From assembly GCF_020510705.1 (NCBI RefSeq), contig NZ_CP075184.1:2232001-2296000 (forward strand): DNA of 64,000 nucleotides, in the 5' to 3' direction. This DNA comes from Acidovorax radicis (GTDB lineage: Bacteria > Pseudomonadota > Gammaproteobacteria > Burkholderiales > Burkholderiaceae_C). Shown piece after piece: positions 19,595-28,849 of this stretch; positions within the stretch are counted from its first letter, which is position 1, and each line of letters starts with the position of its first letter. Both the position numbers and the translations under genes were made by a program. The notes below the pieces were generated by a model that had not been told where the DNA came from, made no database searches, and worked only from the letters and a program-made list of their open reading frames with translations.

Positions 19595-20233
19595 TCAATT
19601 TGAAGATGGAAAAACGCCCTGCGTCGCCACGCACCAGGTGATGGCCAGATAGGGATCGCGCGTGGACACTGCCTGGCCAGTGCCGGCGGGGGCGGTGTCC
19701 AGCGTGGTGTTGGCTGCGGCGCTGTCCACGTATAAGCCGGCGTTCTGCGCTTGTGCCAGCAGCGCGTTCGCTGTGGGCGTGGCGTGGGTGGCTGGGTCCG
19801 TGGTGGCGATCGGTTGATGCGTGTGCGAAGGCATTTGAGCGGTGGTAATGGAGGTGGTTTCCCGACCATCACTTTGCCCGCGCTGATAGTTGTTGCCCAG
19901 CGTGTCATTGCCCCACCCCACCGGCGTGCGCCCGCGCAGATCGGGCAGGGTGAAGGTGCGAATGCCGTCGCCGCCATAGGTCGTACCGGTCAGGGCAAAC
20001 AGCGCCTGGTTGGTCTGAATTGCCAAGATGGCTCCGTTGGCTGGAAACCAGTATTTGGGGCAGTAGCCGAAAGCGAAGGCACGCAATTCGCTGAGGTAGG
20101 GGCTTTGGGCCTGTGCGCCACTGCAAACGAGGAGGGCTGTGGCGGCCAGCGCGGCCACCCGCAGGTGGCATGAAATGCCATTGAAAAGAGACCTGCTTGC
20201 GCAGGCTGCATGGGCGCGTAACGAGGTTTTCAT
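19595..20233 (-). CDS. Secreted tail-collar (microcystin-dependent-protein-like) protein 1
   Basis: 212 residues from ATG 20233. N-terminal signal peptide (basic stretch, then VAALAATALLVCSGAQAQ). The mature part has the phage tail-fibre collar pattern: YCPKYWFPANGA, TYGGDGIRTFTLPDLRGRTPVG, MPSHTHQ, and the C-terminal YLAITWCVATQGVFP. These domains form trimeric distal parts of phage fibres; bacterial secreted versions have no established function. Last of three tandem paralogues of identical length, 4 bp after the previous stop. The long upstream frame is ignored because the signal peptide starts here. Confidence 0.8.
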   Translation of the reverse strand: MKTSLRAHAACASRSLFNGISCHLRVAALAATALLVCSGAQAQSPYLSELRAFAFGYCPKYWFPANGAILAIQTNQALFALTGTTYGGDGIRTFTLPDLRGRTPVGWGNDTLGNNYQRGQSDGRETTSITTAQMPSHTHQPIATTDPATHATPTANALLAQAQNAGLYVDSAAANTTLDTAPAGTGQAVSTRDPYLAITWCVATQGVFPSSN

Positions 20234-20237
20234 TTTT

Positions 20238-20876
20238 TTATTGCTGCTGCGGAAAAAGGCCCGTGGTGGCAATGCACCACCGCATGGCGAGAAAGGGGCT
20301 GCGCACGCTGAACGGCTGCGGTGCGCTGGTGCCGGCGGCACTGGTGACCTGCAAATTCATGCTGGGCCCCCCGGAGGCATAGGCGCCGCCGTTTTGCGCC
20401 GTGCCCAGCACACGGCCCGGCGCAGGTGTGGTGTGGGTGGCAGGCTGGGTGCTGGCTTGCATGCTGTGCGTGTGGGGGGGTAGGTTTTGCGGCAACAGCG
20501 TTGCGGCCTCTGCCCCGCCTCGATTGGCCAGGGTTTGCTGTGCCAGGCCAGGGCCGTTGCCCGCGCCCACGGCCGCGCGGCCACGCAGGTCGGGCAATTG
20601 GAACGTTTCCACGCCATCGCCGCCGTAGGTTGTGTTGAGTAGAACAAACAGCAGCTCGTATTCAGTGATCCTCACCGTCTGTCCTTCGGCCGGCAGCCAG
20701 CCCACGGGGCAATAGTTGCCACCAAACAGCATCAGCTCGCCAACGTACGGATCGGGGCCGGAGGCGTGTGCAATAGGCGCGGTGCACAAGGCCGCGCAGA
20801 GCGCGGCAGACAGCGCTGCAAGCCGTGTGGCCGGGCGCTGCCAGAAGGGAGTGCGCAAGGGCATGGATTGGTTCAT
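20238..20876 (-). CDS. Secreted tail-collar protein 2
   Basis: 212 residues from ATG 20876, which overlaps the stop of the preceding gene by 4 bases (ATGA), showing translational coupling. Signal peptide ends near IAHASGPDP. Collar signatures: YCPVGWLPAEGQ, TTYGGDGVETFQLPDLRGRAAVG, LPPHTHSM and FLAMRWCIATTGLFP. Two cysteines (in YCP and WC) are conserved among the three paralogues and could pair after export. Sequence is clearly diverged from its neighbours, so the duplication is not recent. Confidence 0.82.
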   Translation of the reverse strand: MNQSMPLRTPFWQRPATRLAALSAALCAALCTAPIAHASGPDPYVGELMLFGGNYCPVGWLPAEGQTVRITEYELLFVLLNTTYGGDGVETFQLPDLRGRAAVGAGNGPGLAQQTLANRGGAEAATLLPQNLPPHTHSMQASTQPATHTTPAPGRVLGTAQNGGAYASGGPSMNLQVTSAAGTSAPQPFSVRSPFLAMRWCIATTGLFPQQQ

Positions 20877-21511
20877 GGGCGTTGAGGGAAGTCGCCGGTG
20901 ATGGCAATGCACCAGTTGATGACCAGGTAGGGGCTCATGGTCGGGATGGGCGCATTCTGGCCCACTGGGAGGCTTTGGGCCAGAGTGGTTGCGTTGCCGC
21001 TATTGGCGTAAATCCCGGCGTTCTGTGCCTGGGCCAGCGTGCGCCCCGGGCCTGGCGTGGTGTGGGTGGCCGTGGCGTTGGTGGCCAGACCGTGCTGGTG
21101 CATGGGCAGGTTGGCTGACGACAGCGTGGTGTTGGTGTTGCCGCCGTTTTCGCCCTGATTCAGTGCGGAGAGCCCGGGGCCTTGGCCCATGCCCACCGCC
21201 ACGCGCCCGCGCAGGTCGGGCAGCGCGAAGGTGGTTGTGCCGTTGCCGCCATACGCGGTGCCAAGCAGCGAGTACAGCGTAGTGTTGGTCTGGATAGGTA
21301 GCACCTGGCCTTCGGCCGCCAGCCAGCCATTGGGGCAGGAGGAGCCTGACGACAGGCCCGCCATGGGCATGAGCGCGCCCACGAAAGGGTAGCTGTCGGC
21401 CCGCGCCGCGGCGCAAGCCGCGAGCATGGACAGACCGCATGCGCCATGGATGGCCAGGTGGCGCCAGATTGGCAAGCGGCGCGAGGGTTGGGATGGTGCG
21501 GGGTGTGCCAT
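20873..21511 (-). CDS. Secreted tail-collar protein 3 (first in order)
   Basis: 212 residues. Signal peptide up to about AAARADSYP. Collar signatures: SCPNGWLAAEGQ, TAYGGNGTTTFALPDLRGRVAVG, LPMHQHGL and YLVINWCIAITGDFP. Transcribed leftward, 2 bp after the collagen-like gene and overlapping collar protein 2 by 4 bp. The conserved LPDLRGR block is the collar-domain hallmark. No phage structural, lysis or integrase genes are nearby, so this is not simply a prophage tail module. Confidence 0.82.
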   Translation of the reverse strand: MAHPAPSQPSRRLPIWRHLAIHGACGLSMLAACAAARADSYPFVGALMPMAGLSSGSSCPNGWLAAEGQVLPIQTNTTLYSLLGTAYGGNGTTTFALPDLRGRVAVGMGQGPGLSALNQGENGGNTNTTLSSANLPMHQHGLATNATATHTTPGPGRTLAQAQNAGIYANSGNATTLAQSLPVGQNAPIPTMSPYLVINWCIAITGDFPQRP

Positions 21512-21513
21512 GG

Positions 21514-22239
21514 TCAGCGAGCCAGCATGAAGCAGATGCGGGCGATGGTCTCGGGGCCGTCGGCGGCGAGCCAGCCGGGTGCGAATGTCAGCGCCGTGGT
21601 CACGTCGCCGCCTGTGGTGACGGCCAGTGCCCGGCCCGTGCTGGTGCGTGCGTCCATCAGCAGGGTGTAGTTGCCAGCGCCCAGCGCCGGGTTGAAGGTG
21701 ACGGAGTAGATGCCGTTGGCCAGGGCCACGGCATAGCCTGCTCCCGATACGGGTGTGGCGGCGGCGCTGAAGCAGCCGTGGCGCGTCTCGGCCAGGCCCA
21801 CGACCCCTGCGCCGCCACTGGTGCCAGGGTCTCCCTTGGGGCCGGTGGCGCCTGTCGCTCCGGTAGCGCCAGCGGGCCCGGTCGGCCCCACAGGGCCGGT
21901 GGGTCCCGCTGGGCCCGTGGCGCCTGCAGACCCTGCAGGCCCCTGTGGGCCTGCGGGGCCTTGCTGGCCCGCAAGCGCCGCAGCGTCACAACGCCCCAGG
22001 GTGCCGGCCGCATCGTGGCACACGGCTGTGGTCAGTGTGGCGGGCGTCGCTGGCAGGCCGGGCAGCTGCACGGCGCCCGAGGGCTGTACGCGCAGCGCGG
22101 CCGTGCCTGCAGGGGCTTCGATCACCACGGCGCCATTGGTGGCGGGGGTGAAGGTCATGTCCTGTGCCCAGGCGGACCCCAGGGCAAGTGCGGCGGCGGC
22201 AGCGGCCAGGAGGCGGTAGGTGCGAGGGGTGCGATGCAT
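21514..22239 (-). CDS. Secreted collagen-like (Gly-X-Y) protein
   Basis: 241 residues from ATG 22239. Signal peptide ends near GSAWAQ. A small N-terminal domain with two cysteines ([13 protein letters not shown]) is followed by a Gly-X-Y tract of about 17 triplets (from [10 protein letters not shown] to KGDPGTSG), rich in proline, threonine and alanine, and then a C-terminal beta-rich domain (HGCFSAAAT to the end). Bacterial collagen tracts form triple helices, usually as stalks of surface trimers. A trimeric stalk next to trimer-forming collar proteins suggests one assembly; that is inference. Confidence 0.85.
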   Translation of the reverse strand: MHRTPRTYRLLAAAAAALALGSAWAQDMTFTPATNGAVVIEAPAGTAALRVQPSGAVQLPGLPATPATLTTAVCHDAAGTLGRCDAAALAGQQGPAGPQGPAGSAGATGPAGPTGPVGPTGPAGATGATGATGPKGDPGTSGGAGVVGLAETRHGCFSAAATPVSGAGYAVALANGIYSVTFNPALGAGNYTLLMDARTSTGRALAVTTGGDVTTALTFAPGWLAADGPETIARICFMLAR

Positions 22240-22265
22240 GGTGTGAATCCGGTCGAAAAGGCAAA

Positions 22266-23219
22266 TCAAAGGATGTGGCGGCGGGCAGGATGGCGCATGC
22301 GGCGAACGCCGTGCGCGCCCAGCAGGGCCATGAGCGTCGACAGCAGCAACACGCCCCATTCGCCCAGAGTGGGGATGGCCTGTGCGCCACCAGCGCCAGG
22401 CACAGCGGCGAGCAGCATGGGCGCGAAGGGGTCGGAGATGGAGCCCGCGCGGGTGTCGCTGTCGCCGTCGCCGCCGTCCGTCACGGTGTAGCTCACGGTG
22501 TCACCACTCACCGCCAGGCCGGGCGGGCTGAACCAGCCGGTACGCACTGGCGTGCCGTGGGGGCCATACTTCTGCATCACCAGGCCCGCCAGGCTGCCGG
22601 CGGGGTAGGTGGCGCGCACCTGCAGCACCGCGCCAGGGCAGCCACTGGCTTCAAAGCGCAGCACGCCCAGCGGAAAGCTGGCGTTGCCGGGCGCGCCAGG
22701 AGGGATGGTGCGGTCGATGGCCAACTGGGTGACGGTGCAGCCCGACGGCAGGCCGATAATGGCGCCTGATGCACCGACGCCACCGATGGCCACCTGTGCC
22801 GTTGTGCCGGTTCCGCCCGGCAGGGGCGGCACGGTCACGGGCTGCGGTGCAGGCGGCGTGAGCGGGCTCAGTGCCACCGGCCCGGCCTGGCCCACTACCG
22901 CGCAGCCTGGGCTGGCGGTGCGCGTCACGCCGCCGCTGGTGGCCGTGGCCGTGCCCAGGTTGGTCCACTGTTGGGCCAGCTCTATACGGCCGGCGCCGAT
23001 CTCTAGCTGCGCACCACTGGCCAGCGCCACGTCGCGCGCGGCGAGCAGTGCGCCATCGTCGAGCCGCAGCGTGCCGCCGTTTTGCAGGCTGGCGCAGCCC
23101 ATCGATACCGTGCCGCCGCCCAGGCGCGCACTGGCACCCGCGGGCAGCGCCCAGTCTGCTTGCGCTGCTCCACAGGTGAGCGCAAGCGCCGCAAGGCCCA
23201 AGAGGTGTTTCAAATGCAT
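22266..23219 (-). CDS. IPTL-CTERM sorting-domain surface protein
   Basis: 317 residues from ATG 23219. Signal peptide [21 protein letters not shown]. The C-terminus has the IPTL-CTERM arrangement: [14 protein letters not shown], a membrane helix, then a basic tail ([11 protein letters not shown]). IPTL-CTERM proteins are thought to be processed by the exosortase-like XrtH. The middle is glycine, alanine and valine rich with two possible beta-solenoid turns ([19 protein letters not shown]). First gene of the leftward five-gene operon; no xrtH gene is in the window. Confidence 0.82.
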   Translation of the reverse strand: MHLKHLLGLAALALTCGAAQADWALPAGASARLGGGTVSMGCASLQNGGTLRLDDGALLAARDVALASGAQLEIGAGRIELAQQWTNLGTATATSGGVTRTASPGCAVVGQAGPVALSPLTPPAPQPVTVPPLPGGTGTTAQVAIGGVGASGAIIGLPSGCTVTQLAIDRTIPPGAPGNASFPLGVLRFEASGCPGAVLQVRATYPAGSLAGLVMQKYGPHGTPVRTGWFSPPGLAVSGDTVSYTVTDGGDGDSDTRAGSISDPFAPMLLAAVPGAGGAQAIPTLGEWGVLLLSTLMALLGAHGVRRMRHPARRHIL

Positions 23220-23512
23220 AGGCGGGGAGTGTAGTGACGGTTGCTCATTTTTTGATATCCATTGGTGCATTTCAGACAAGCGCTGGGCATTGATTTGGCT
23301 TGAAGCCGTGCTGCCCGCGAGGGGGCTGTATGAAGTTATGGCGAGGCTAGTGGTTGAGCCCCGTTTTTGGTATCCCTGAAATTGGGTAATTTGCGCTCGC
23401 GCGGCGCACTTTCACCAGTTTCAGGGATGGGCGAGGATGGCGCTGTGGCCTACCATGGCGCCTCTTCTTCTTGCTCTTCCTTTTTCTTGCCTTGGCATGC
23501 CTGCCTTCTTTC

Positions 23513-24190
23513 ATGACCCTTGACCCCCTCGCGCCTGAGCTTTCCTTGCCTGCCCCGGTGCTGGTGGTGGAGGATGAGCCTTTGCTGCAGCAGCGCCTGC
23601 GCGGCGTCCTGTTGTCCTTGGGCTATGCGTCCGATGCGCTGGTGTTTGCCGCCACGTTGGCCGAGGCGCGGGCTTGCCTGGCCACGCAGCCAGTGGCGCT
23701 GGCGCTGGTCGACCTGGCGCTGCCCGACGGCAGTGGCATGGCGCTGATCGAGCAACTGCGCGCGGACGATCCGGGGCTGGGCATTTTGGTGGTGTCAGCC
23801 TGGAGCACCGAGGAGTCCATCCTGGGCGCGCTGCGTGTCGGGGCGACGGGCTATGTGCTCAAGGAGCGTGACGACATCGAGGTGTCGATTCGCGGCGCGC
23901 TGCGCGGCGGGGCGCCGATCAACCCCTTCACGCGCGGCGCATTCTGGAGCTGCTGCCCCTGCCTGCAGCTGCGGTGGTGCCGGTCGCAGGGCAGGGCCAG
24001 GCGTTGACCGAGCGTGAGGTCCAGATCCTGCGGCTGGTGGCTGACGGCCTGCGCACCCGCGAAATTGCCGAGCAACTGCACCTGTAGCACTACACGGTCG
24101 AGAGCCGTGTGAAGCGCATCTACCGCAGCTGGCGGTGTCGTCGCGCATCGTGGCCGTGCGCACGGCGCGTGACCATGGGGTGATCGGATG
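23513..24190 (+). pseudogene. NarL/LuxR-type response regulator, broken in at least three places
   Basis: The receiver domain is intact to about residue 135 (VLVVEDEPLL, LALVDLALPDGSG with the phosphoryl-acceptor aspartate, GYVLKERD). The frame is lost near 23930; the correct frame continues as RRILELLPLP, then LTEREVQILRLVADGL of the LuxR helix-turn-helix. TAG at 24085-24087 replaces a residue in LHL-stop-HYTVESRV, and a base is missing near 24130 before KLAVSSR-like sequence. It diverges from the surface operon and was probably its regulator. Confidence 0.85.
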
Positions 24191-25129
24191 AGGTGGTGGG
24201 ACTGCGGCTGGGTGCTGGTGTGGGCGATGGCGGTGTGCAGCCCGGCATGGTCGCAAACCGTCGCCATGCCTGGGGTATGCGCGCCGCGCGTGCTGGCCGG
24301 GGAGGCCGCGCGCATCATGTGGCGCCGACCCGCTGGTGCGGCCTGACAGTTGCTGGGAGCCAGTAGAACTGCCCGATGTGTGGGGGCGGCGCTGGCCGGA
24401 CCATGATGGGACGGCGTGGTATCGCATTCAGTGGGAGCGTGTTTGCGCTGACCACACGGAGCCCATGGCGCTGGGCGTGGATGGCATGAGCATGACCGGA
24501 GAGGTGTTCATCAACGATGACCTGCTCTTGCACGATGCTTCGCTGGTGGGGCCTCTGTCGCGCAACTTGAATGTGCCGCGTTGGTGGCTGCTGCCGGTTT
24601 TGGCGCTGCGGGAGGGCGTCAACACGGTGCGGGTGCGCGTGTTGGGGCTGGAGCTTTTGGCGCCGGGGCTGGGTAGCGTGCGGCTGGGTAACGTTGCGGA
24701 GGTAGCCGCAGAGCAAGAGCAGAGCCAGTGGCGCCGGCGCACGGTGTAGTTGTTTTCTGCGGACTTGTCCTGCGCTGTGGGTTGCCTGTTTGGTGTGGTG
24801 TGGTGCCTGCGCCGCGCAGAGCGCGCGTTTGGCTGGTATGCCCTGATGTCGATCGCCTGGCCGGTGTACCTGCTCACTGTGCTGGCCACCAACCCGTAGC
24901 CGCTTGAAGACACGCAGGCCATGTCACGCCTGAACATTGCCGCCTTCGTTCTGTACACGGTGTGCTTTTGTCTTTTTACCTGGCGCTTTGGCGAACAGGT
25001 GTGGCCGCGTCTGGAGCGGGTCTTGTGGGGCGCAGCGGTCGCTGCCTGCACGGCGGTGGTGCTGGCTCCGCGCTCGTGGGTGGGTGCCGTGTTCCTGGTG
25101 GTGTGGGTGGGTTTCGTGCTAGGGAAGTA
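24188..25129 (+). pseudogene. Decayed sensor histidine kinase, sensory part only
   Basis: Frames starting at ATG 24188 (signal-peptide-like MRWWDCGWVLVWAMAVC), 24336-24749 and 24921-25130 together resemble a 7TM-type sensor kinase: a jelly-roll periplasmic domain (PVELPDVWGRRWP, WYRIQWER, INDDLLLHDA), then membrane helices (CLFGVVWCLRRAERAFGWYALM, YLLTVLATNP, LNIAAFVLYTVCF). TAG codons at 24748 and 24897 and a frame change near 24330 break it. The kinase domain is missing and the sequence runs into an interspersed repeat. Confidence 0.7.
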
Positions 25130-25172
25130 AAAATGATAGCTAATAGAGAATGCGCTGGAGGCCTTTTTTCCG
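25127..25172. repeat. Interspersed repeat copy ending the decayed kinase
   Basis: AAAATGATAGCTAATAGAGAATGCGCTGGAGGCC is a diverged copy of the GATAGCTGC...AGCGCTAGAGGCC element. It lies exactly at the point where the kinase remnant stops. Confidence 0.5.
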
Positions 25173-25178
25173 CAGCTT

Positions 25179-26081
25179 TCAGCGAAAAAAATCCTCAACG
25201 AGCGTGGCCACTGCCTGGGGCTGGTCGTGGTGCAGCATGTGGCCCGCGTCTTGCACAACGGCGGTGCTGCAGGTGCGCACATGGGTCAGGCGCTGGTGGT
25301 ACTCGTCCAGGGTGTACCGGCCGTTCCACCACTGGCCCAGGCTGTCGCCACTGGCTTCGATGGCCAGCACTGGAGCGGCAATGCGCTCGTAGATGGCCAG
25401 GGCCTCGTCCACGCGGTACAGCTGCGCACTGGTGATCTTGTGCGCCGGGTCGCCCAGGATTTCCCATTGCCCCTGGGCGTTGGGCCGAGCCCAGTGCTGG
25501 GCCAGCCATTGGGCCTTGTCCTCGGACAGGCGGGGGTTGGTCTTCATGAGGCGGCGGGCCACGCCGTCGGCGCCGTCATAGGTCTTCAGATCTTTGTTGC
25601 CCTGGTGCAGTTGCTTGATTTCGTCGATCCATTGCGCGTAGCGCGTGGGCGCTTGCGCGGGGCGTGTGGCGGGCAGGCCAAAGCCTTCCAGGTTGACGAG
25701 CTTGCGCACGCGCTCGGGCCGCACACCGGCGTACATCATGGCCACGTTGCCGCCCATGCTGTGGCCCACGAGGTCGATGGCTTCGCCGGGGGCGTAGTGG
25801 TCCAGCAGCAGGTCCAGGTCGGCCAGGTAGTCGGCAAACACATAGTGGTCCACCGGCGCACCGGTGGTCAGGCCAAAGCCACGCCAGTCCGGCGCGATGA
25901 TGCGGCGTGGTTGCCGCAGCGCGTCCACCGTGAACTGGTAGGAGGCACTGACGTCCATCCAGCCATGCAGAAGCACCAGCGTGGGCAGGTCGCTTTGCTC
26001 GGGGCCCCAGTGGCGGACGTGGTAGTTGAGGTGCCGCAGCGCCAGTGTGCTGCTGCGCGAAGGGGTGAGGACTTGGTACAT
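25179..26081 (-). CDS. Alpha/beta hydrolase
   Basis: 300 residues, cytoplasmic. Alpha/beta-hydrolase fold: oxyanion-loop LLHGWMD near residue 40, nucleophile elbow GHSMGG near 108, an aspartate region (IEASGDSLGQWW), and a C-terminal histidine in VQDAGHMLHHDQP. Ester or related substrate not predictable. Transcribed leftward, divergent from the aldo/keto reductase with about 150 bp between. Confidence 0.85.
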   Translation of the reverse strand: MYQVLTPSRSSTLALRHLNYHVRHWGPEQSDLPTLVLLHGWMDVSASYQFTVDALRQPRRIIAPDWRGFGLTTGAPVDHYVFADYLADLDLLLDHYAPGEAIDLVGHSMGGNVAMMYAGVRPERVRKLVNLEGFGLPATRPAQAPTRYAQWIDEIKQLHQGNKDLKTYDGADGVARRLMKTNPRLSEDKAQWLAQHWARPNAQGQWEILGDPAHKITSAQLYRVDEALAIYERIAAPVLAIEASGDSLGQWWNGRYTLDEYHQRLTHVRTCSTAVVQDAGHMLHHDQPQAVATLVEDFFR

Positions 26082-26238
26082 GCTGTGCCAATGTTACGTT
26101 GCCGCCACGCTGGCGGGGCGCCCTGCGGTGTCACCAAGGAGTCCGGCGTCCGGCAGGTTTTGGCGATCGCTTGTACCATCGCCAGCCGGGGCCGCAGCAG
26201 GCCCTGCTTACTTTTCCATCTTCTGGAGCCTTCACCGC

Positions 26239-27300
26239 ATGAACACCGTCCGCTTGGGTCAGAGTGACCTGCTTGTCACCCCCATTTGCCTGGGCACCAT
26301 GACCTTCGGCGAGCAGGTCAATGAGGCCGACTCGCATGCCATCCTGAGCCAGTCGCTTGCGCGCGGCGTGAACTTCATCGACACGGCCGAGATGTACGCT
26401 GTGCCCGCCAAGGCCGAGACCTTTGGTGCCACCGAAACCATCATCGGCAACTGGTTTGCCAAGAACCCTGGCGCGCGCCAGAAGCTGGTGGTGGCGACCA
26501 AGGTGGCCGGCCCATCGCGCGGCATGCCCTGGGTGCGCGAGGGCAAGGGCATGACCCCGGCCGACATCGTGGCGTCGTGCGAGGCCAGCCTGCGCCGGCT
26601 GCAGACCGATGTGATCGACCTCTACCAGATCCACTGGCCCGAGCGCCATGTGCCAGCGTTCGGTAACCTGTATTACGACCCTTCCAAGGAAACCTCGCAA
26701 ACCCCCATCCGCGAGCAACTGGAAGCGCTGGCCGGCTTGGTGAAGGCGGGCAAGGTGCGCTACATCGGCCTGTCAAACGAAACCCCGTATGGTGTGCACG
26801 AGTTCGTGCGCCTGGCCGAGCAGCACGGCCTGCCGCGTGTGGCCACGGTGCAGAACCCGTACTGCCTGATCAACCGCACTTGGGAAAACGGACTGGATGA
26901 AACCTGCCACCGCCTGGATGTCTCGCTGCTGGCCTATTCGCCGCTGGGTTTTGGTTTGTTGACGGGCAAGTACGACGAAAGCGGCATTACTGGCCCCAAT
27001 GCCCCGCAGGGTGCGCGCATTGCATCGTATGAATCCGTGCGCAAACAACGCTGGGGCCGCCCTGAGGCGCTGGAGGCATCGCGCCGCTACAACGCACTGG
27101 CGCGTGCCAACGGCATGACACCCACGCAGATGGCGCTGGCGTTCTGCTACACCAAGTGGCAAGTGGCCAGCACCATCATCGGCGTGACGTCGGTGACGCA
27201 GCTGGAGGAAGACCTGAATGCCTGGGGCACGACGCTGTCGCCCGAGGTGCTGAAGGCCATCGATGCGATTCGCTGGGAGCTGCGCGACCCTGCGTTGTGA
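26239..27300 (+). CDS. tas: Aldo/keto reductase, Tas-like
   Basis: 353 residues from ATG 26239 (GGAG 11 bases upstream); E. coli Tas has 346. NADPH-dependent TIM-barrel reductase. Catalytic tetrad region: FIDTAEMYAVP (D and Y), a lysine in KLVVATKVAG, and the histidine of YQIHWPERH. The tail TSVTQLEEDLNAW is the cofactor-binding segment. Physiological substrate of Tas is not established. The longer frame upstream of 26239 overlaps the divergent hydrolase and is rejected. Confidence 0.9.
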   Translation: MNTVRLGQSDLLVTPICLGTMTFGEQVNEADSHAILSQSLARGVNFIDTAEMYAVPAKAETFGATETIIGNWFAKNPGARQKLVVATKVAGPSRGMPWVREGKGMTPADIVASCEASLRRLQTDVIDLYQIHWPERHVPAFGNLYYDPSKETSQTPIREQLEALAGLVKAGKVRYIGLSNETPYGVHEFVRLAEQHGLPRVATVQNPYCLINRTWENGLDETCHRLDVSLLAYSPLGFGLLTGKYDESGITGPNAPQGARIASYESVRKQRWGRPEALEASRRYNALARANGMTPTQMALAFCYTKWQVASTIIGVTSVTQLEEDLNAWGTTLSPEVLKAIDAIRWELRDPAL

Positions 27301-27340
27301 CCGGGGGCAGGGCGTGGCCCTGCAAATCGGCAAGATCAAA

Positions 27341-27370
27341 CAAAGGGGCCGCGCAGGCCCCTTTGTTTTT
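27341..27370. terminator. Bidirectional terminator between tas and the M20 peptidase gene
   Basis: CAAAGGGGCC, loop GCGCA, GGCCCCTTTG followed by TTTTT; the mirrored A-run at 27338-27344 is weak, so it mainly serves tas. Confidence 0.85.
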
Positions 27371-27393
27371 CTGCGAGTTTGTGCGCGCTGCTG

Positions 27394-28818
27394 TCAGGCA
27401 GTTGCCTCCTGCCGGGTGGTGCGCCCTTCAGTCCACGGTGTCCCTTGTGGCTCACCCAGGTCCCAGAACAGCCCAGCCATCACCGCCAGACCTTCTCGTG
27501 CCACGGGCGCCAGCAAATGTTCGTTGGGCGCATGCTGGGCGCAGGCGGGGTACGAGTGCGGCACCCACAGGGTGGGCAGGCCCAGCTGGTCGGCAAAGAT
27601 GTCGTTGGGCAGCGAGCCTGCCAGGTTGGGCAGCAGCGTGGCGGGCTGGCCTGCGCTGGCCTGCAGCGAGGCCATCGTCCAGTCCACCCAGGGGTTGTGC
27701 AGATCGAGCCGCGTGGCGCCGCAGTGCATGCCCATGGTGATCTCGACCTGGCTGAAGCCATGCGCATCCAGGTGTTCGCGCAGCGTGGCCTGCACGTTCT
27801 GCCAATCGGTGCCCACCACAAAGCGCAGCTGGCAGTGCGCCACGGCCTGCGCGGGGATGGCGTTGATGGGCCGCTGCGCGTTGCCCGCGCCCAGCGCCAG
27901 CACCTCCAGCGTGTTCCAGCCCACCAGCTGCTCTGCGGGGGTCAGGCCGGGCTCGCCCCAGCCGGGGGTGAGCGCGGGGTCATCGGCGCCGGTGCCAATC
28001 ACCACGTCCTTGAGGGCAGTGCGCAGCTTGTCGGGCACCGCAGGCGGCAGCAGGCCTTTGACGAGGATGCGGCCCTTGGCGTCCACCAGTGTGGCCAGGG
28101 CGTGGGTGAGCACGGTGGCCGGGTTGGCCAGCACGCCGCCCCAGTTGCCGGAGTGGTAGGCCTTGTCGCGGCTGCGCACCGCGAGTGAGAAGTTGATGGC
28201 TCCGCGCGAACCCAGGAAGAGGGTGGGGTGGCCCGCGTTCACGCGGGGGCCGTCGCTGGCCAGAAAAAGGTCGGCTCTCAGCGCGTCGCTGTGCTGCTCG
28301 CAGAAGGCGGCCAGGCCGGGCGAACCCGCCTCTTCGCCCATCTCCATGAGCAGCGTCACGTTGTAGCCCAGGCGGCCGCCCCGGGCCTCGATGGTGTGGG
28401 CGAGTGCAGCCAGGCTCACGGTGTGCTGGCCTTTGTTGTCGGCCGTTCCCCGGCCATACCAGCGCTCTCTTTCGATGGTGAGCTCCCAGGGCGAGAGGCC
28501 CTCGCGCCACTGGCTGTCCTGCCCGTTGACCACGTCGCCATGCCCGTAGGTGAGCACGGTGGGCAGCGCCGGGTCTTCCACGCGGCGGGCCACCAGCAAG
28601 GGGCCGCCTTGTGGCGATGGGTTGTCGAGCACCTGGCACTCAAAACCCAGGGGCGTGAGCCAGGGCACCATTTCGTCGGTGAGGTAGGTGCGCAGCTCGG
28701 GCGGCACCTTGCCGGTGTCGCTCTCGGTGCGCCAGGCCACGCGGCGGCGCAGGTCTGTGGCAAAGTGGCCGTCGTCAAAGTAGCGCTGGACGTTCTGGAC
28801 CAGTTGCTCTCGGCTCAT
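27394..28818 (-). CDS. M20-family metallopeptidase (dipeptidase/deacylase type)
   Basis: 474 residues from ATG 28818. Zinc-dependent amidohydrolase fold. Metal-site signatures: TYGHGDVVNG (first histidine and aspartate), GRGTADNKGQ (bridging aspartate), EMGEEAGSPG (catalytic and metal glutamates), and HAPNEHLL near the C-terminus (last histidine). A dimerisation lid domain sits between about 200 and 330. Substrate unknown. Immediately downstream of the Bug receptor gene on the same strand (32 bp), so it may act on the ligand of that receptor. Confidence 0.88.
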   Translation of the reverse strand: MSREQLVQNVQRYFDDGHFATDLRRRVAWRTESDTGKVPPELRTYLTDEMVPWLTPLGFECQVLDNPSPQGGPLLVARRVEDPALPTVLTYGHGDVVNGQDSQWREGLSPWELTIERERWYGRGTADNKGQHTVSLAALAHTIEARGGRLGYNVTLLMEMGEEAGSPGLAAFCEQHSDALRADLFLASDGPRVNAGHPTLFLGSRGAINFSLAVRSRDKAYHSGNWGGVLANPATVLTHALATLVDAKGRILVKGLLPPAVPDKLRTALKDVVIGTGADDPALTPGWGEPGLTPAEQLVGWNTLEVLALGAGNAQRPINAIPAQAVAHCQLRFVVGTDWQNVQATLREHLDAHGFSQVEITMGMHCGATRLDLHNPWVDWTMASLQASAGQPATLLPNLAGSLPNDIFADQLGLPTLWVPHSYPACAQHAPNEHLLAPVAREGLAVMAGLFWDLGEPQGTPWTEGRTTRQEATA

Positions 28819-28849
28819 CGTGCGAATCCTTGGTGTTGCGGCATTGGGT

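Noticed and set aside
19595..21511. Prophage tail module
   Set aside because: Collar domains are phage-like, but all three proteins have signal peptides and there are no head, tail, lysis or integrase genes.
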